Shown here: positions 32,185 through 42,849 of the stretch, piece by piece
Numbering within the stretch: position 1 is the stretch's first letter
Layout of the letters: every line of letters starts with the position of its first letter
Origin: Strigamia acuminata
Taxonomy: Eukaryota; Arthropoda; Chilopoda; Geophilomorpha; Linotaeniidae
Reading direction: 5' to 3'
Length of the DNA: 64,000 nucleotides
Assembly (NCBI GenBank): GCA_949358305.1
Contig: OX442314.1
Location: forward strand, 31,863,608 to 31,927,607
The notes under the pieces: generated by a model
Seen by the model: the letters and a program-made list of their open reading frames with translations, nothing else
Databases searched by the model: none
What the model was told of the DNA's origin: nothing
Program-made: the position numbers and the translations under genes

Positions 32185-35100
32185 CTATGTCTTGGCTCGC
32201 GGAACGCGAGATCTCAAGTTGTACTTTGACTTTCGCGAAGTACAATCCAACTTGTTTAGATTGTCATCAGCATCGTCTCCAATGTCAGATGAGTTATATA
32301 CTTCATTGTTTGAAATTTTCTCTTTTTCTAAAAACATTTCCTTTTCTAGATTTTCATCAAGAGAAACATTTTCAAGTCGCTGGTTTATTTCATCGACTTC
32401 GTTATTTTTGAGTTTCGATTTTTTACTCGATTCCGTGTTTTCGACAGGAATTTTGGATAATTTAGCATCATCCAAGGTATTAACAATATTCTTTGTTTTT
32501 TGACCCACTTCCTCCCCTTCCAGCCAAATTTCTTGGTTGAAAACGGGAAAGTACGGCATTAATTCAGTGCCGTGAACAGCTGGATAAATTTTATTATCAC
32601 TCAGCCGTCGAAGTTGAAAGGCGCCTCCTTGTAACCTTTTGATAATTACATAAGGCCCATTCCTTTTCGGTGAAATGCCTGCTGCTATTCCTTTAGCGGC
32701 ATTTGAGAGAATATGAGACTCTCGCCAGACTAAATCATTTTGTCTGAAGTTGTCGAATTTCTTATCTGATTTTTCAGCTTCGACACGGCGTCTCAAATCT
32801 AAGACGTGAGACATCATATGCTGATACGTCTCTGCAATTATTGTTTCTAATTTCTGAACATATAAATGCGGATTTTTTGGATCAATGACTAAAATTCCTT
32901 CCGGAATTCTTGGATCCCAAGGAATTCTTAATTCTCGGAAAAAATTTAAGAAAGCAGGAGAATAATCTCTGCCTCTTGTTACAGTTGTTCTCAAACTGAA
33001 TGCAAATTCGCGTAGATACTCATCCCATTGGTCATGAATATCTAAATAAATCGAAACTAAATATTTAATATCTCGATTGGTTCTCTCCACAGGATTGCTT
33101 TGTGGATGATAAATCGATGTCGGTGTTCGCGACATGTCGAATTTTTTGCAAAATTCTTTATAGACCTGTGATCGAAATTGTGGTCCATTATCACTTATGA
33201 TTTGTCTCGGAAATCCGAAAGTCATTGATAAGTGATAAATTGTGTTGGCAACTTTTATTGCCGTTGGATTACACATTGGAAATAATTCGGGCCAATGTGT
33301 AGCGACATCTACGATGACGCAAATGTGGGTATTGTTTTTTCTGGTTCTTGGTTTGGGACCAGACAAATCCACACTGAGGCAGTCAAATGGTCCAAATGGT
33401 CCAATTTGAGCGCCTTCAATTTCGGTCTTTGATCTCGGCTTACATGCCTGACATCCTTGACAATGTTGAATAAAACGTGTAATATCACGTTTCATACCTT
33501 TCCAGGTATAAACTCTTCGAGTTCGGTACATTGTCCTCGCAATGCCTGGGTGGCCGGACAGTGGATGTCCGTGCATCAACCAAATGATTTTATAAATCAA
33601 TTTTCTTGGCACAACAACTTTAAGTGCCCTACCATCCTCTCCCAATTCATCGGTGGAGGTAGGATGATAATGGAGTAGCATATCTTCTTCAATGAGATAA
33701 GTACTCGCGTGTCTTTCAAAGTTTCTTCTTTGAAGACGAGTTACTATGTAACTTGGATATTGCTTGTTTAGCAAGTAATTGCGAATATGTTGGCAAAATT
33801 CGTCTGCTTTTTGCGCTGCAATAATGTCATCTCTCGTTGGAGGATCACATTCTAATTGCTTCGCAATTTTAGCTGCAAATGCTTTAATTAAAACATTTGT
33901 TGTTGGCAGCTCGAATTTTTTAGCCATCATAGCTCTTAATTCGACGTCAGGGGTTCCTGACGGATCATGCATGTTAATACAAAAATTAATTAATGCTTGA
34001 TCGTCGTCATTAACTATTATTGACTTGGGTAATTCGTTCAATTTTCCCATTTGCCAACTTCGGCAAGGAGATGGACAATATGATAATAAATCATCATTAT
34101 CGCCATCGTCTTCTGGTTCGTCAGGTGCGCTGACAGGTGCACGTGACAATGCGTCTGCTATTACATTCAGCGGACCTTTGACGTATTGTATTTCGAACGA
34201 ATACGCCATTAGCTCCATTTGCCAACGAGCTAATCTGCCCGACGGGTCAGATAACGACATCAACCACTTAAGTGCTTGGTGATCCGTTTGTACAGTGAAT
34301 GTAGTGTACTCTAAGTATGGGCGAAATTTGCGTAATCCCCATACTACTGCGAGACATTCTAATTCTGTCACAGTATAATTCTTTTCAGCGGGTTGCAAGC
34401 TTCTGCTTGCATACACGCATGGCATTTCGACTTCTTGGCCATCCACAATTTTCTTTTGTGTAAGGGCTGCACCCAACCCTTGTTTACTGGCGTCAGTATG
34501 AACAATAAATGGCATGTACAAGTCAGGCATCTTCATTGTTTCAGCATTCGTAAGCAGGTCTTTTATTGCGTCGAATGCTGCTTGATGATGCAGTTCCCAA
34601 TCGAACTCCGCATCTTTCTTCAAGAGTGGCCTTAGTGGTTCTGCCACTGTGGCCAAATTCTTGATTAGGCGGTGAAAGAAATTCACCATGCCTAGAAATC
34701 TTTGTAATTCCTTAAGATTGGTAGGAGCAGGAAATTGCGTAATTGCAGCGACTTTTTTAGGGTCTACTGCAAGTCCTTCTACTCCTACTTTGTAGCCTAG
34801 AAAAATTAATTCCTTTCTACAGAGATGCGTCTTGCCAGGGTGCGCATGTAAATTAGCTTCTGCCAATTTTTTAAACACTATATCTAAATGTTTAATGTGT
34901 TCTTCGAACGATTTGGATACAACAATTATGTCATCCAAATATGCCCATGCAAATTTTCTGTAAACGTCACCCAAAACTTTTTCCATTAATTCTTGGAAGG
35001 TAGTTGGTGCGTTTACTAATCCGAAAGGCATAACTAAAAACATTAGTCTTCCCATTGGGCTCCAGAAGGCAGTTTTTTCTCTGTCTTCAGGGCGCAATTC

Positions 35101-36438
35101 TATCTGCCAATATCCCTTGGTCAGATCTATAGTACTGACCCACTCGAATTCTCCGATTTCTCGCAGAATTTCCTCAATTGTTGGCATTTGAGGTGGGTTG
35201 TACTTAGTATGTGTATTGATGGGGCGAAAATCAATGCACAAGCGTGGGTCGTTTCCTGGTCGCATGACTAGGACTGGCCTCATTCCGTAATCGCCTTCAG
35301 CTTTGACGACTACGCCTTTGTCAATCATGTCTTGACAAAGTTGTCTGATTATTTCCCTTTTTTGAGGGTTTATGCTCTTAAAGGGGACACGGATGGGTTT
35401 CTCCGTGTCAAGCTCAATTTTGTGCTTAACCAGGTGTGTTTTACCTGGATCTTTAGAAATAATCCTTTTATGTTTGGATAACATCTTTTCTAATAATTTG
35501 GATTGCTCCAAATTTAAGTTAGCTTCTTTGACTAACTTTTGGATGAAATTCTCTTCATCAATTTTGCTTTGAGTTACACTTGCAGCGTAAGCTTTTGCAA
35601 AGGTCACAAATGAGGAATCGGGTTCCTCTATTTTCTCCAAATAACGATCCAGCAACGCTTGTGGAATGTAGGGTAAATCTGCATCCACAGGTTGCGTGAA
35701 ATTCCAAGACATCGTCTGTGGATTAGGTTGGATTTTTAATTTATTCATAAAATCGCAACCCAATAGTACCATTGGATACTTATTTGGTATTACGATGAAC
35801 GGATGACGTAACGTGCCATGTGTCCATCGAAATGAAAGATGAATGGTTCCATCTGGAGTGACTTCTTCACTTGCCGTCGTGACTCTGACACCAGGTCCGA
35901 TAGGTCGTAGATATTTTTCTAGACCTAATTGATTAATAACTGAAGTGGCTAGGAAGCTTTTATTTGCTCCTGAGTCCAACATTCCGGTTATTACACCTTT
36001 TAACGTTTCTAACTTTAACGTCGGAAGGTCTTGGCTGTTTGGTATTCCAGCCACTTTGCACTCAAACTTGCGCAATTTATGAGGAATTGTAATTGGAGGC
36101 TCCAAAGGCAATTCATCTAATAACTCATTGGTATCAAGAGTTGTAGTTGCAAATAACTTAATGCATTCCTCAATTCCAGGTGTCTCTGGAACTGAGCTTG
36201 GTCTATCGTCTTTAACTTCGACTTTATCTTGAATATTGGAAGTGTCTTCTTCAGTCGGGGTTTCGCCGACAATCTCCTTTTTTACATCAAGAGATCCATT
36301 TTCTTTTAGTTCAGTTTGACGAATTAATTCATCAATAGCTTCTCCAACATCTTCCATTATCTTCAGATTTTCATTCTCTGATTCCGATTTCGGAGGTGAC
36401 GCAGCGTCCACTAGACCTGATGGATCTGCGTCTACAAG
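32185..36438 (-). CDS. pol: Pol of LTR element 1 (PR-RT-RNaseH-IN), expressed by frameshift
   Basis: Open frame in the minus-one frame relative to gag, entered at the slippery heptamer 36438-36444; no ATG is needed. Counting from the codon at 36411 (1408 residues), the aspartic protease has DSGA at 146-149. Reverse transcriptase spans about 330-540, with YLDD at 491-494. RNase H spans about 635-755 (TDAS, ELECLAVV, TDH). Integrase has a zinc site H949/H954/C984/C987 and catalytic D1015, D1074 and E1109, the last two 35 residues apart. A GPY motif at 1252-1254 follows. There is no chromodomain. The domain order PR-RT-RH-IN is that of Ty3/gypsy elements. All catalytic residues are present, so the protein looks functional. 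The last 110 residues are acidic and Lys-rich without a recognised domain. Confidence 0.93.
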   Translation of the reverse strand, partial: LVDADPSGLVDAASPPKSESENENLKIMEDVGEAIDELIRQTELKENGSLDVKKEIVGETPTEEDTSNIQDKVEVKDDRPSSVPETPGIEECIKLFATTTLDTNELLDELPLEPPITIPHKLRKFECKVAGIPNSQDLPTLKLETLKGVITGMLDSGANKSFLATSVINQLGLEKYLRPIGPGVRVTTASEEVTPDGTIHLSFRWTHGTLRHPFIVIPNKYPMVLLGCDFMNKLKIQPNPQTMSWNFTQPVDADLPYIPQALLDRYLEKIEEPDSSFVTFAKAYAASVTQSKIDEENFIQKLVKEANLNLEQSKLLEKMLSKHKRIISKDPGKTHLVKHKIELDTEKPIRVPFKSINPQKREIIRQLCQDMIDKGVVVKAEGDYGMRPVLVMRPGNDPRLCIDFRPINTHTKYNPPQMPTIEEILREIGEFEWVSTIDLTKGYWQIELRPEDREKTAFWSPMGRLMFLVMPFGLVNAPTTFQELMEKVLGDVYRKFAWAYLDDIIVVSKSFEEHIKHLDIVFKKLAEANLHAHPGKTHLCRKELIFLGYKVGVEGLAVDPKKVAAITQFPAPTNLKELQRFLGMVNFFHRLIKNLATVAEPLRPLLKKDAEFDWELHHQAAFDAIKDLLTNAETMKMPDLYMPFIVHTDASKQGLGAALTQKKIVDGQEVEMPCVYASRSLQPAEKNYTVTELECLAVVWGLRKFRPYLEYTTFTVQTDHQALKWLMSLSDPSGRLARWQMELMAYSFEIQYVKGPLNVIADALSRAPVSAPDEPEDDGDNDDLLSYCPSPCRSWQMGKLNELPKSIIVNDDDQALINFCINMHDPSGTPDVELRAMMAKKFELPTTNVLIKAFAAKIAKQLECDPPTRDDIIAAQKADEFCQHIRNYLLNKQYPSYIVTRLQRRNFERHASTYLIEEDMLLHYHPTSTDELGEDGRALKVVVPRKLIYKIIWLMHGHPLSGHPGIARTMYRTRRVYTWKGMKRDITRFIQHCQGCQACKPRSKTEIEGAQIGPFGPFDCLSVDLSGPKPRTRKNNTHICVIVDVATHWPELFPMCNPTAIKVANTIYHLSMTFGFPRQIISDNGPQFRSQVYKEFCKKFDMSRTPTSIYHPQSNPVERTNRDIKYLVSIYLDIHDQWDEYLREFAFSLRTTVTRGRDYSPAFLNFFRELRIPWDPRIPEGILVIDPKNPHLYVQKLETIIAETYQHMMSHVLDLRRRVEAEKSDKKFDNFRQNDLVWRESHILSNAAKGIAAGISPKRNGPYVIIKRLQGGAFQLRRLSDNKIYPAVHGTELMPYFPVFNQEIWLEGEEVGQKTKNIVNTLDDAKLSKIPVENTESSKKSKLKNNEVDEINQRLENVSLDENLEKEMFLEKEKISNNEVYNSSDIGDDADDNLNKLDCTSRKSKYNLRSRVPRAKT

Positions 36439-36444
36439 TTTTTT
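36398..36444 (-). other. Programmed minus-one frameshift signal, element 1
   Basis: In the sense strand, gag codons read CGA AAA AAC TTG TAG, giving the classical slippery heptamer A AAA AAC (36438-36444) two codons before the gag stop. After a 5-nt spacer comes a stem GACGCAG (36426-36432) paired with CTGCGTC (36398-36404), extended by TCCA/TGGA. Pol is open in the minus-one frame from the heptamer. Confidence 0.88.
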
Positions 36445-39400
36445 CGAAACATGTCAGTTATGATCTTGACTGCTTTTTCAAACTCAGCTGTTGACACTGG
36501 TTTGTCCTTTTTAGAGGAAGGGCAGTCTTTTTGCCAATGCCCTAATTTTTTGCATAAATTGCATGGATCAGTGGCAGGCGATTTCTTTTTCGTTGCTGCT
36601 GGCGAGGCAGGACGAGAACGAGCGTCAGACCGGCGCTCTGGCGACACCGCGGGTGATTTTGAATTCCTTTCGGTATTCACCTTTGATGCGTCAAATGAAA
36701 CATTTTTTGGTTTCATTTTTGGCTTCCATTTGCCTGCAACGGGGTTATTTTTTGCTAACAGCGCCGCTGCTTTGGCTAATAAAGCCAACGTCTCATCTCC
36801 TGCTTCCTCCTCCTCTTCAGCTTCTTCAGCTTCAGACGACGGAGTTTCAGCTCCAGTTATATTTGCATGTAACTTAGGAACTGAATGAGGATTTTTGACG
36901 TCCTTTTTGGAAGATTCTTTTTTCGAACTCTTCTCATCCACTTCGTCTAGAAAGTCTTCGTAACTAGGTGGCTGCAACAATTTCAAACCATTAAAGGTTT
37001 CATTGTTTTGCTCAGCGAGTCTTTTCTCTCGCTTTAAGTACGCTGACCTTTCGCTTTCTGTAAGGTAAGCTTTGTACTTTTCGTCAATGCGCAATTGATT
37101 GACTTCCATGAACTCGTTTAACTCGGAGAATTTCCCCGGGTCGGGAGCGTCCGACATCATCAGAATATTTTTACTATATTCTGTGAGGCCAGCTCTAAAC
37201 TGATCATCTGCTGTTGCATCAGTAACAGCATGTGGCATTCTGCCAAGCAGATTCTCTGCTCTTAGCATGTACGAATGTAAGCTTTCGCCTTTTCGTTGCT
37301 TAAGACATCTCCAAAGCGTCTTGATGTCTTCGCTCGATTCACCAAATTTAAACATAAATTGTTTAACGAAGTCATCCCACTTCGTGAAGTCTTTCCTGCG
37401 AAACCACTCCTTGACACCGCCAACTAGTATTCTTGGTACTAGATGGGCCAATGCACCTTCACAGCTAAAACTGTGAACTTTGCCTAGTTCGAATATTTCC
37501 AGCAAGAGGTTTGACCCTGCTTGCCAATTTCCATTATAGGCATGTGGGATAACTCGATCCCATCTAATGAACTTTTCATCTGTTGTTTGATGAGTCCATT
37601 TATCAGAAGTAAATTCACTTATTTTTTGCAAAATAATTTTATCCCTTCTGCTTTTTCGCTGTTGTTGAGCATTTTGCCTCAACAACTGGTCAATCTCATC
37701 TTTCGTGTAAAAATCGGGTCTTTGAGTTCTACTACGTGTTCTGTGACGAGATCGCCCTCTCACACTGGGACGTGAGGAATCTGTATCTGACGCAGATTCA
37801 TGATTCGGATTTGGCGGCGGATCAGGGTCCGGAGGATCGTCGCCATCTGGCGGACGACGGTCTCCATTTGGTGGTCCCCTTCCATTTCGATTGCCATTCG
37901 AATTGTGGTCACGTGAGTGGCCACCTCCATGTCCATCTGAACTGTCTCCACCTGGTGGGTCACCACCTGGCGGATTTCCACGGTATCTCGGCCCATCACG
38001 GATGTCGTTGTGACAATCTCGTTTTGGTGAGCCTTCTCGCGGATTATCGTGTGACCGTCCACGATCGTGTGGTTTCTCACGTTCTTTATTCTTTTTCGCC
38101 AGCAATCCAATTAATTGGTCACTATTGCTAAAGAATCTATCCGAATTTTGCGGAACTTTTGGGGAATGATATTCGGTCGGGTCTGGTTGTCGCTTTCTCT
38201 TTTTGCGACTGTGATGACTATTACGGCTTCCACGACTACTGCGTGAGTCATCGCTGTCAGTCCAACTTGATTGTCGACTGACTTTTGGTTTAGCTGATGT
38301 TAAATCAATCAACTCAGGTGATTTGGAAGCACCTTTTTGCAAAACTGGGGCTGGCTTTGCAAAATTATCTTCGCCACAAACGTCTTGTACTTTTTGTACG
38401 ACTACTGCAAAGTTTTCTTGTACCGTCAATAGATCTGCGCGAAGAATTTCGTTTTCACGAGCTTGCGCAGCTAAGTCGGCACGTAATAACTGCTCTGCAG
38501 TGCTTAGACTTTTGGCGGCTTGACCAGCATCAATTACAGACTGCTGTCGAGCGAGAAATACTTCGTTTTCTCGTTGTGCTAATCTCTTAGCTCTTGCTGC
38601 TTGTTCTACAGCATAATTCTCGTAATTTCGAGAACATGAGGGGATTATTTCCCTCGCTCGAACTGGGGCGGTTAGTTCGGCAGTCATTAAATTTGTGTTG
38701 GCTTCTCGCAAATTTGCGTTGGCCAATCTCAAATTTTCATTAGCAATTTCTAAATCTTTTTGTGCTTGATTTAGTTGCTCGAGCCTTTGTTGTTGCTCTT
38801 CGTCAGTAATTAGCCAGGAAGCTTTTTCCTGCTCTAATTGTAACAACTTAACATGGTCATTCGCACGTTGTTGTTTTAGTTCGGCATTTTGCTGATGCAT
38901 TTCTGCACGCATTCGCTCGAACTCTGCTTGCAAGCTTGTTCTGACGATTTCAACGTCTTTTTGACTTTGTTTGCGAACCATAGCTTTGTGGATTTGTTCC
39001 ACAGTCATTTCGCTAGTGACTTTTACTCCCTCGAGCCTAGCTTGCTCACGGAGTGCGTCCATCATGGTAACACGCACTGGAGAATGAGAAACTTCCATGT
39101 TGGAGTTCTCTAAATCTTGCTGTGCTGCACCTTGGACTGGTGATGAATTCAGCGAGTGCTCTGCACTTGATGATTGAATTCGTAAATTCAAATCATCATT
39201 TTGCGACTTGGAACGGCCACTTCCAGTTGGATTATTTAAGTCCAACTGGCCGCTTGGCGGGGATGGCTGTTGTCGCTCCAACGCTTGCGTGAATTCATTC
39301 ACGATTAACTGTGCCGAGTTACAGTTAGCTGTTTGATCCATGGCTTCAAACAGTTCTTGTGACTCAGTCACTTCTTGATCCACGATTGGTAGATCGATCG

Positions 39401-39455
39401 CCACTCGTCTCTTCGCCGGCCTTCCTCTCGGTCTCTTCTCTGAAGGAGTCGCCAT
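36432..39455 (-). CDS. gag: Gag of LTR element 1
   Basis: 1007 residues from an ATG in strong context (AAAAATGGCG). The N-terminus carries an AT-hook core (RPRGRPAK, residues 8-15). A Gln/Glu-rich coiled coil covers about 165-350. A low-complexity Gly/Pro/Asp/Arg region follows (about 480-600), then a capsid-like retrotransposon gag domain (GGVKEWFRRKDFTKWDDFVK, HSYMLRAENLLGR). A CCHC zinc knuckle CNLCKKLGHWQKDC lies at 965-978. Gag forms the particle and binds the genomic RNA through the knuckle. It is longer than most gypsy Gags because of the coiled coil and low-complexity insert. It terminates at TAG two codons beyond the start of the slippery site. Confidence 0.92.
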   Translation of the reverse strand: MATPSEKRPRGRPAKRRVAIDLPIVDQEVTESQELFEAMDQTANCNSAQLIVNEFTQALERQQPSPPSGQLDLNNPTGSGRSKSQNDDLNLRIQSSSAEHSLNSSPVQGAAQQDLENSNMEVSHSPVRVTMMDALREQARLEGVKVTSEMTVEQIHKAMVRKQSQKDVEIVRTSLQAEFERMRAEMHQQNAELKQQRANDHVKLLQLEQEKASWLITDEEQQQRLEQLNQAQKDLEIANENLRLANANLREANTNLMTAELTAPVRAREIIPSCSRNYENYAVEQAARAKRLAQRENEVFLARQQSVIDAGQAAKSLSTAEQLLRADLAAQARENEILRADLLTVQENFAVVVQKVQDVCGEDNFAKPAPVLQKGASKSPELIDLTSAKPKVSRQSSWTDSDDSRSSRGSRNSHHSRKKRKRQPDPTEYHSPKVPQNSDRFFSNSDQLIGLLAKKNKEREKPHDRGRSHDNPREGSPKRDCHNDIRDGPRYRGNPPGGDPPGGDSSDGHGGGHSRDHNSNGNRNGRGPPNGDRRPPDGDDPPDPDPPPNPNHESASDTDSSRPSVRGRSRHRTRSRTQRPDFYTKDEIDQLLRQNAQQQRKSRRDKIILQKISEFTSDKWTHQTTDEKFIRWDRVIPHAYNGNWQAGSNLLLEIFELGKVHSFSCEGALAHLVPRILVGGVKEWFRRKDFTKWDDFVKQFMFKFGESSEDIKTLWRCLKQRKGESLHSYMLRAENLLGRMPHAVTDATADDQFRAGLTEYSKNILMMSDAPDPGKFSELNEFMEVNQLRIDEKYKAYLTESERSAYLKREKRLAEQNNETFNGLKLLQPPSYEDFLDEVDEKSSKKESSKKDVKNPHSVPKLHANITGAETPSSEAEEAEEEEEAGDETLALLAKAAALLAKNNPVAGKWKPKMKPKNVSFDASKVNTERNSKSPAVSPERRSDARSRPASPAATKKKSPATDPCNLCKKLGHWQKDCPSSKKDKPVSTAEFEKAVKIITDMFRKNL

Positions 39456-39546
39456 TTTTCAATGAGGATTTAGAAAGGATAGAGAAGAAAGATAAGCAAG
39501 ATAAAAATGGCGGGTAAATTTTAACTAACAAAGTTATACAATGACT

Positions 39547-39564
39547 ATCCCGGACGGGCCCCCA
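39547..39564 (-). other. Primer-binding site of element 1 (tRNA-Pro type)
   Basis: Sense TGGGGGCCCGTCCGGGAT begins two bases inside the 5' LTR. It is complementary to the 3' end of tRNA-Pro at 17 of 18 positions as I recall that tRNA. The same 18 bases occur at the same place in element 2. Confidence 0.8.
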
Positions 39565-39566
39565 CG

Positions 39567-40525
39567 TGCTGCGATCCGGGTTTTTATCCACTTAATTTCT
39601 AATAAATTAAGCAGAAACCGCAGGTGAATGCTATAAAAGACTTACAATCGGCGGCCTTAAATTATCTAGGGGTTAAGTTTAAGGAAAAGAAATAAAAAGA
39701 CAGTTTTATTAATAAAAATCACAAATATGTATTTATTCGTTTAAATTACAATGACTAGTTAAAAATATCACAATGGCGACAAGTCGCGAAATGAAATGAG
39801 CGGGAACAATGGAAGGGCTTGCAACGACTGTTGCAAGCTACAAAGCGCTAAAATGGCGCTTAAACAACACACAGTTGTTAGGCGAAGGCGAATTGTCTTC
39901 GTTTGCTGAACTCACGAACGATGGTCGAAGACGATGGTTCTCGTGGGCTCCTTCTACGGCTCGTGCGACGGCTCGGCGGCGGTGGTTGACGGCTGTAGGC
40001 GTCCGGCTCTCGTACGATGGCGGTGGCTGTCGTTCGCGCGGCAGCGACGGCGATGGTTCACGATCGTCGGGAAACTTCTTCTTCTCGTTTGCTGGAATTA
40101 GCTACGGCTAATTCAAGCAGAATTGCTGGCTTTGTGCTTTGGGTGGCACAAAGATAGCAGGTGAAACTGAGTTACAACGGTCCTCTATCAATACGTATTG
40201 TCGGAGCAGATATCGCAGTGATGTTGAGGTTGTTGTTGTATTTTTCAGAGTCACGATTTGAGCCAAGACGCGAGCCCAGCACGCTTCAATATTGCGCAGA
40301 AAACCTGCGCACTTAGCTCAAATGGGTGCAACTAGTGGTTATTACACCATATTGCACCATAACGGCTAATAACCGTTTTCACCCCGGACAACCTGGGGTG
40401 ATATGTGCCTAGAGAGGATTTCTCCCCTCGGTCACATGATCTGACTTGGCGTGTGCCACAGTCAAATTAATTAGAAGATAATTAATTTAATCTTCTAAGT
40501 TGGTGAATATTTTGAGATCACCACA
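39567..40525 (-). repeat. 5' LTR of element 1
   Basis: 959 bp matching 28189-29147 without differences in the compared stretches; it should contain the promoter and the start of the genomic transcript. A 100-codon antisense frame (39809-40111, plus strand) occurs in both LTRs. Confidence 0.95.
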
Positions 40526-42849
40526 ATGATTGTTGCAGGAAAAGCATTAGTTTAATATTGTATTATAATAAAAGCAAATATTAATAAATGTTAAAGAGTT
40601 GACAATTGAATGCAGACGTTTCCCTGCATTGTCGGATTTAATTTTTCCTTAACATTGCATTTTCTAGCAATTTTACAATAGACCTTTGGAAAATCATGAT
40701 GTAATGTATTTTTGCTCTGCCCACAATAATGTGAGGTATTTTGAAATTGCATTGTGCATGGTTTTTCTCATAGAGGGGGCAACAATATTGTTTTAAAATA
40801 CAGGAAAATGCAGAAAAAGTGAAATTTTCGTGCAAAAAAAATGCAATTTCATGTGAACAAATGCAATTTTTGAGTAAAAAAAATGCTACTTTTGGGTCAA
40901 AGAGTGTAATTTTTGGGTTAAAAACTCGCAATTTTTGTCAAAATGTAATGTAATTTCCATACCAAAATACAATTTTTACCTAAAATATTCAATTCTCACT
41001 TAAAATTACAATAGTTGCTTCAAAAAATTAATTTTACAAGTCTATACTTGTAGTGTAAATTATCTGTATTTATCTAAAAAATTTCAAATTGTAAATACCA
41101 GGTTGTTATTAATATTCCATCCATATTTCCATTTGGAATGAGGAAATCAAAGTTGTTCCGTCAATATTGCAGGTAGTTTAAAGGTCCAATACATTGCTAT
41201 TTTTCTTGCAAGTTAGCCACCATGTATTCATCATTTTTTTTATAAAACAATGCACAGAAAACTAAAAAATTGGTAAATAAATAAAAATTAAAATGCTAAA
41301 AGTTGTGATATTTGCCCCCTCACCAGTTGCAGCATTGTTACAACCACATGATCCTCTAACCTCATTTTTCCAAAAGTCTATTGGATCATTTTCCAAGACG
41401 ATTTTTTTTTTCCCAGCTAATTAGATTGATTGATTAGCCTAACACAAGATCTTGTATCAAGACATACAAAACCACAATAAATCACAACAACACTGACTGT
41501 TTGAGCAAACAAATAAATTCTAAATTTTGGTAAAAATTTTTGAAAAAATTGAACTCGAGTCCATTGCAAGTTGAAAACAGCTTCATATACTTCATCATTC
41601 TCTCAGCAGGAGGTCTCATGTCAGGGGTCCATTTTGAGAGTGTAGAGGTGGAACCATAAGGGGGATTTTTCGGCGTCTGGAGGTGTGAAAGTTCACGCGT
41701 CCACAAAGAGAAAATGGTAAAGCAAGGTGATCATAAAGTGGCGTCTCCACAATGAACTGGACCCTCTTGATGGGAAATGGTGTGTTGTAAACATGAAGGT
41801 GGGTGTCAGAGATGAAATTAGGGGGATGAGCAGATGGGAGACCCCCTCTGATGACTCCAAATGGAGTATCCAGGTGAGAATCAAAATACCAGCTATCAAA
41901 ATGAGACTCGCGACTGACCACAATAGTTTCTTTTTCTCTCTGTGTAATTGTGTTCACTGCTAAGAAAATGGACACACACTTAAATATATAGGGAAAAGGC
42001 GAGAATCAAACGACACAGATTATCTCTTCTTCTTGGGAGGTTGACCAAGCAAACGGAAATATTTCGACCCCATATTGTTTTTGCAACTTAATATTTTATA
42101 GGGTTATGTTACCTAATTGAATCACGCAGTGCCCTTAAGCAGAGGTGCCCAAATCATTTTTATGGATCTTTGTTGGTTGTGAGGTGTGCAGTGATTAGAA
42201 TCAATGTGTTGTTGTAATGATAGTGATGAGTTGTGAGACATTTCTTCTTGTGGTTCTTTTTGGAATGAGTTTTTGATCAATTGAAACTATGGGTTGTTGG
42301 GAATCAAATTATATTTTTGGGATTAAGGTGTATAATTTTTGATTTTGGAGGTGTAATTGAAGGGGACTGGTGGAAGTAGGTCAGGGGGTACAAACACCCA
42401 CTCATTGCAAATAAAGAATAAGTACAAGTATCATCTAAGGGGAAAAGTCAGGAGAGTATAATAATTCACTTTTGTTGTGTGGAGTTTGGAAAATATCGTC
42501 TTTTTTGTGTTTGGCTATACTTATTTTCGAGTTTTATTGCAGGATCCAGTTTGTTTTTGTTTATGGGATCGTGTATTTGGGATTTTTGGGATTTTGTGAC
42601 TTAGATATTGGATTTTTTCTTTATATTTAATGATAAAAATGTGTAATATTTAAATTGGGCATTTAAAATATTAAAATTGTCTTATTTCCCATTGAAATAA
42701 CAAGGTAAAGGTCATTTAGAAATAAATTTTGTTCGATGATTTATAATCATAAGTTTTTATTTATTTAATTGTACTAACTTGTTATCGCTATAGTTTTTGT
42801 TTTCGTTGTGTGTTGCGTTGTGTTGTTTTTATATTATCATACAGTATTG

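Larger units (their letters stand above)
28189..40525 (-). mobile_element. Complete Ty3/gypsy-type LTR retrotransposon (element 1), 12.3 kb
   Basis: Two 959-bp LTRs (TG...CA) enclose gag, pol (PR-RT-RH-IN) and an additional spliced gene, all on the minus strand. The LTRs show no difference where I compared them. The element is flanked by ATGA on both sides (28185-28188 and 40526-40529), a 4-bp target duplication. A tRNA-Pro-type primer site and a purine tract lie at the expected inner LTR borders. All long frames are open, which together with the LTR identity indicates a very recent insertion. Integrase shows a GPY motif and no chromodomain. The internal gene order gag-pol-extra gene is like errantiviruses, but the third product shows no envelope features. 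Confidence 0.93.
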
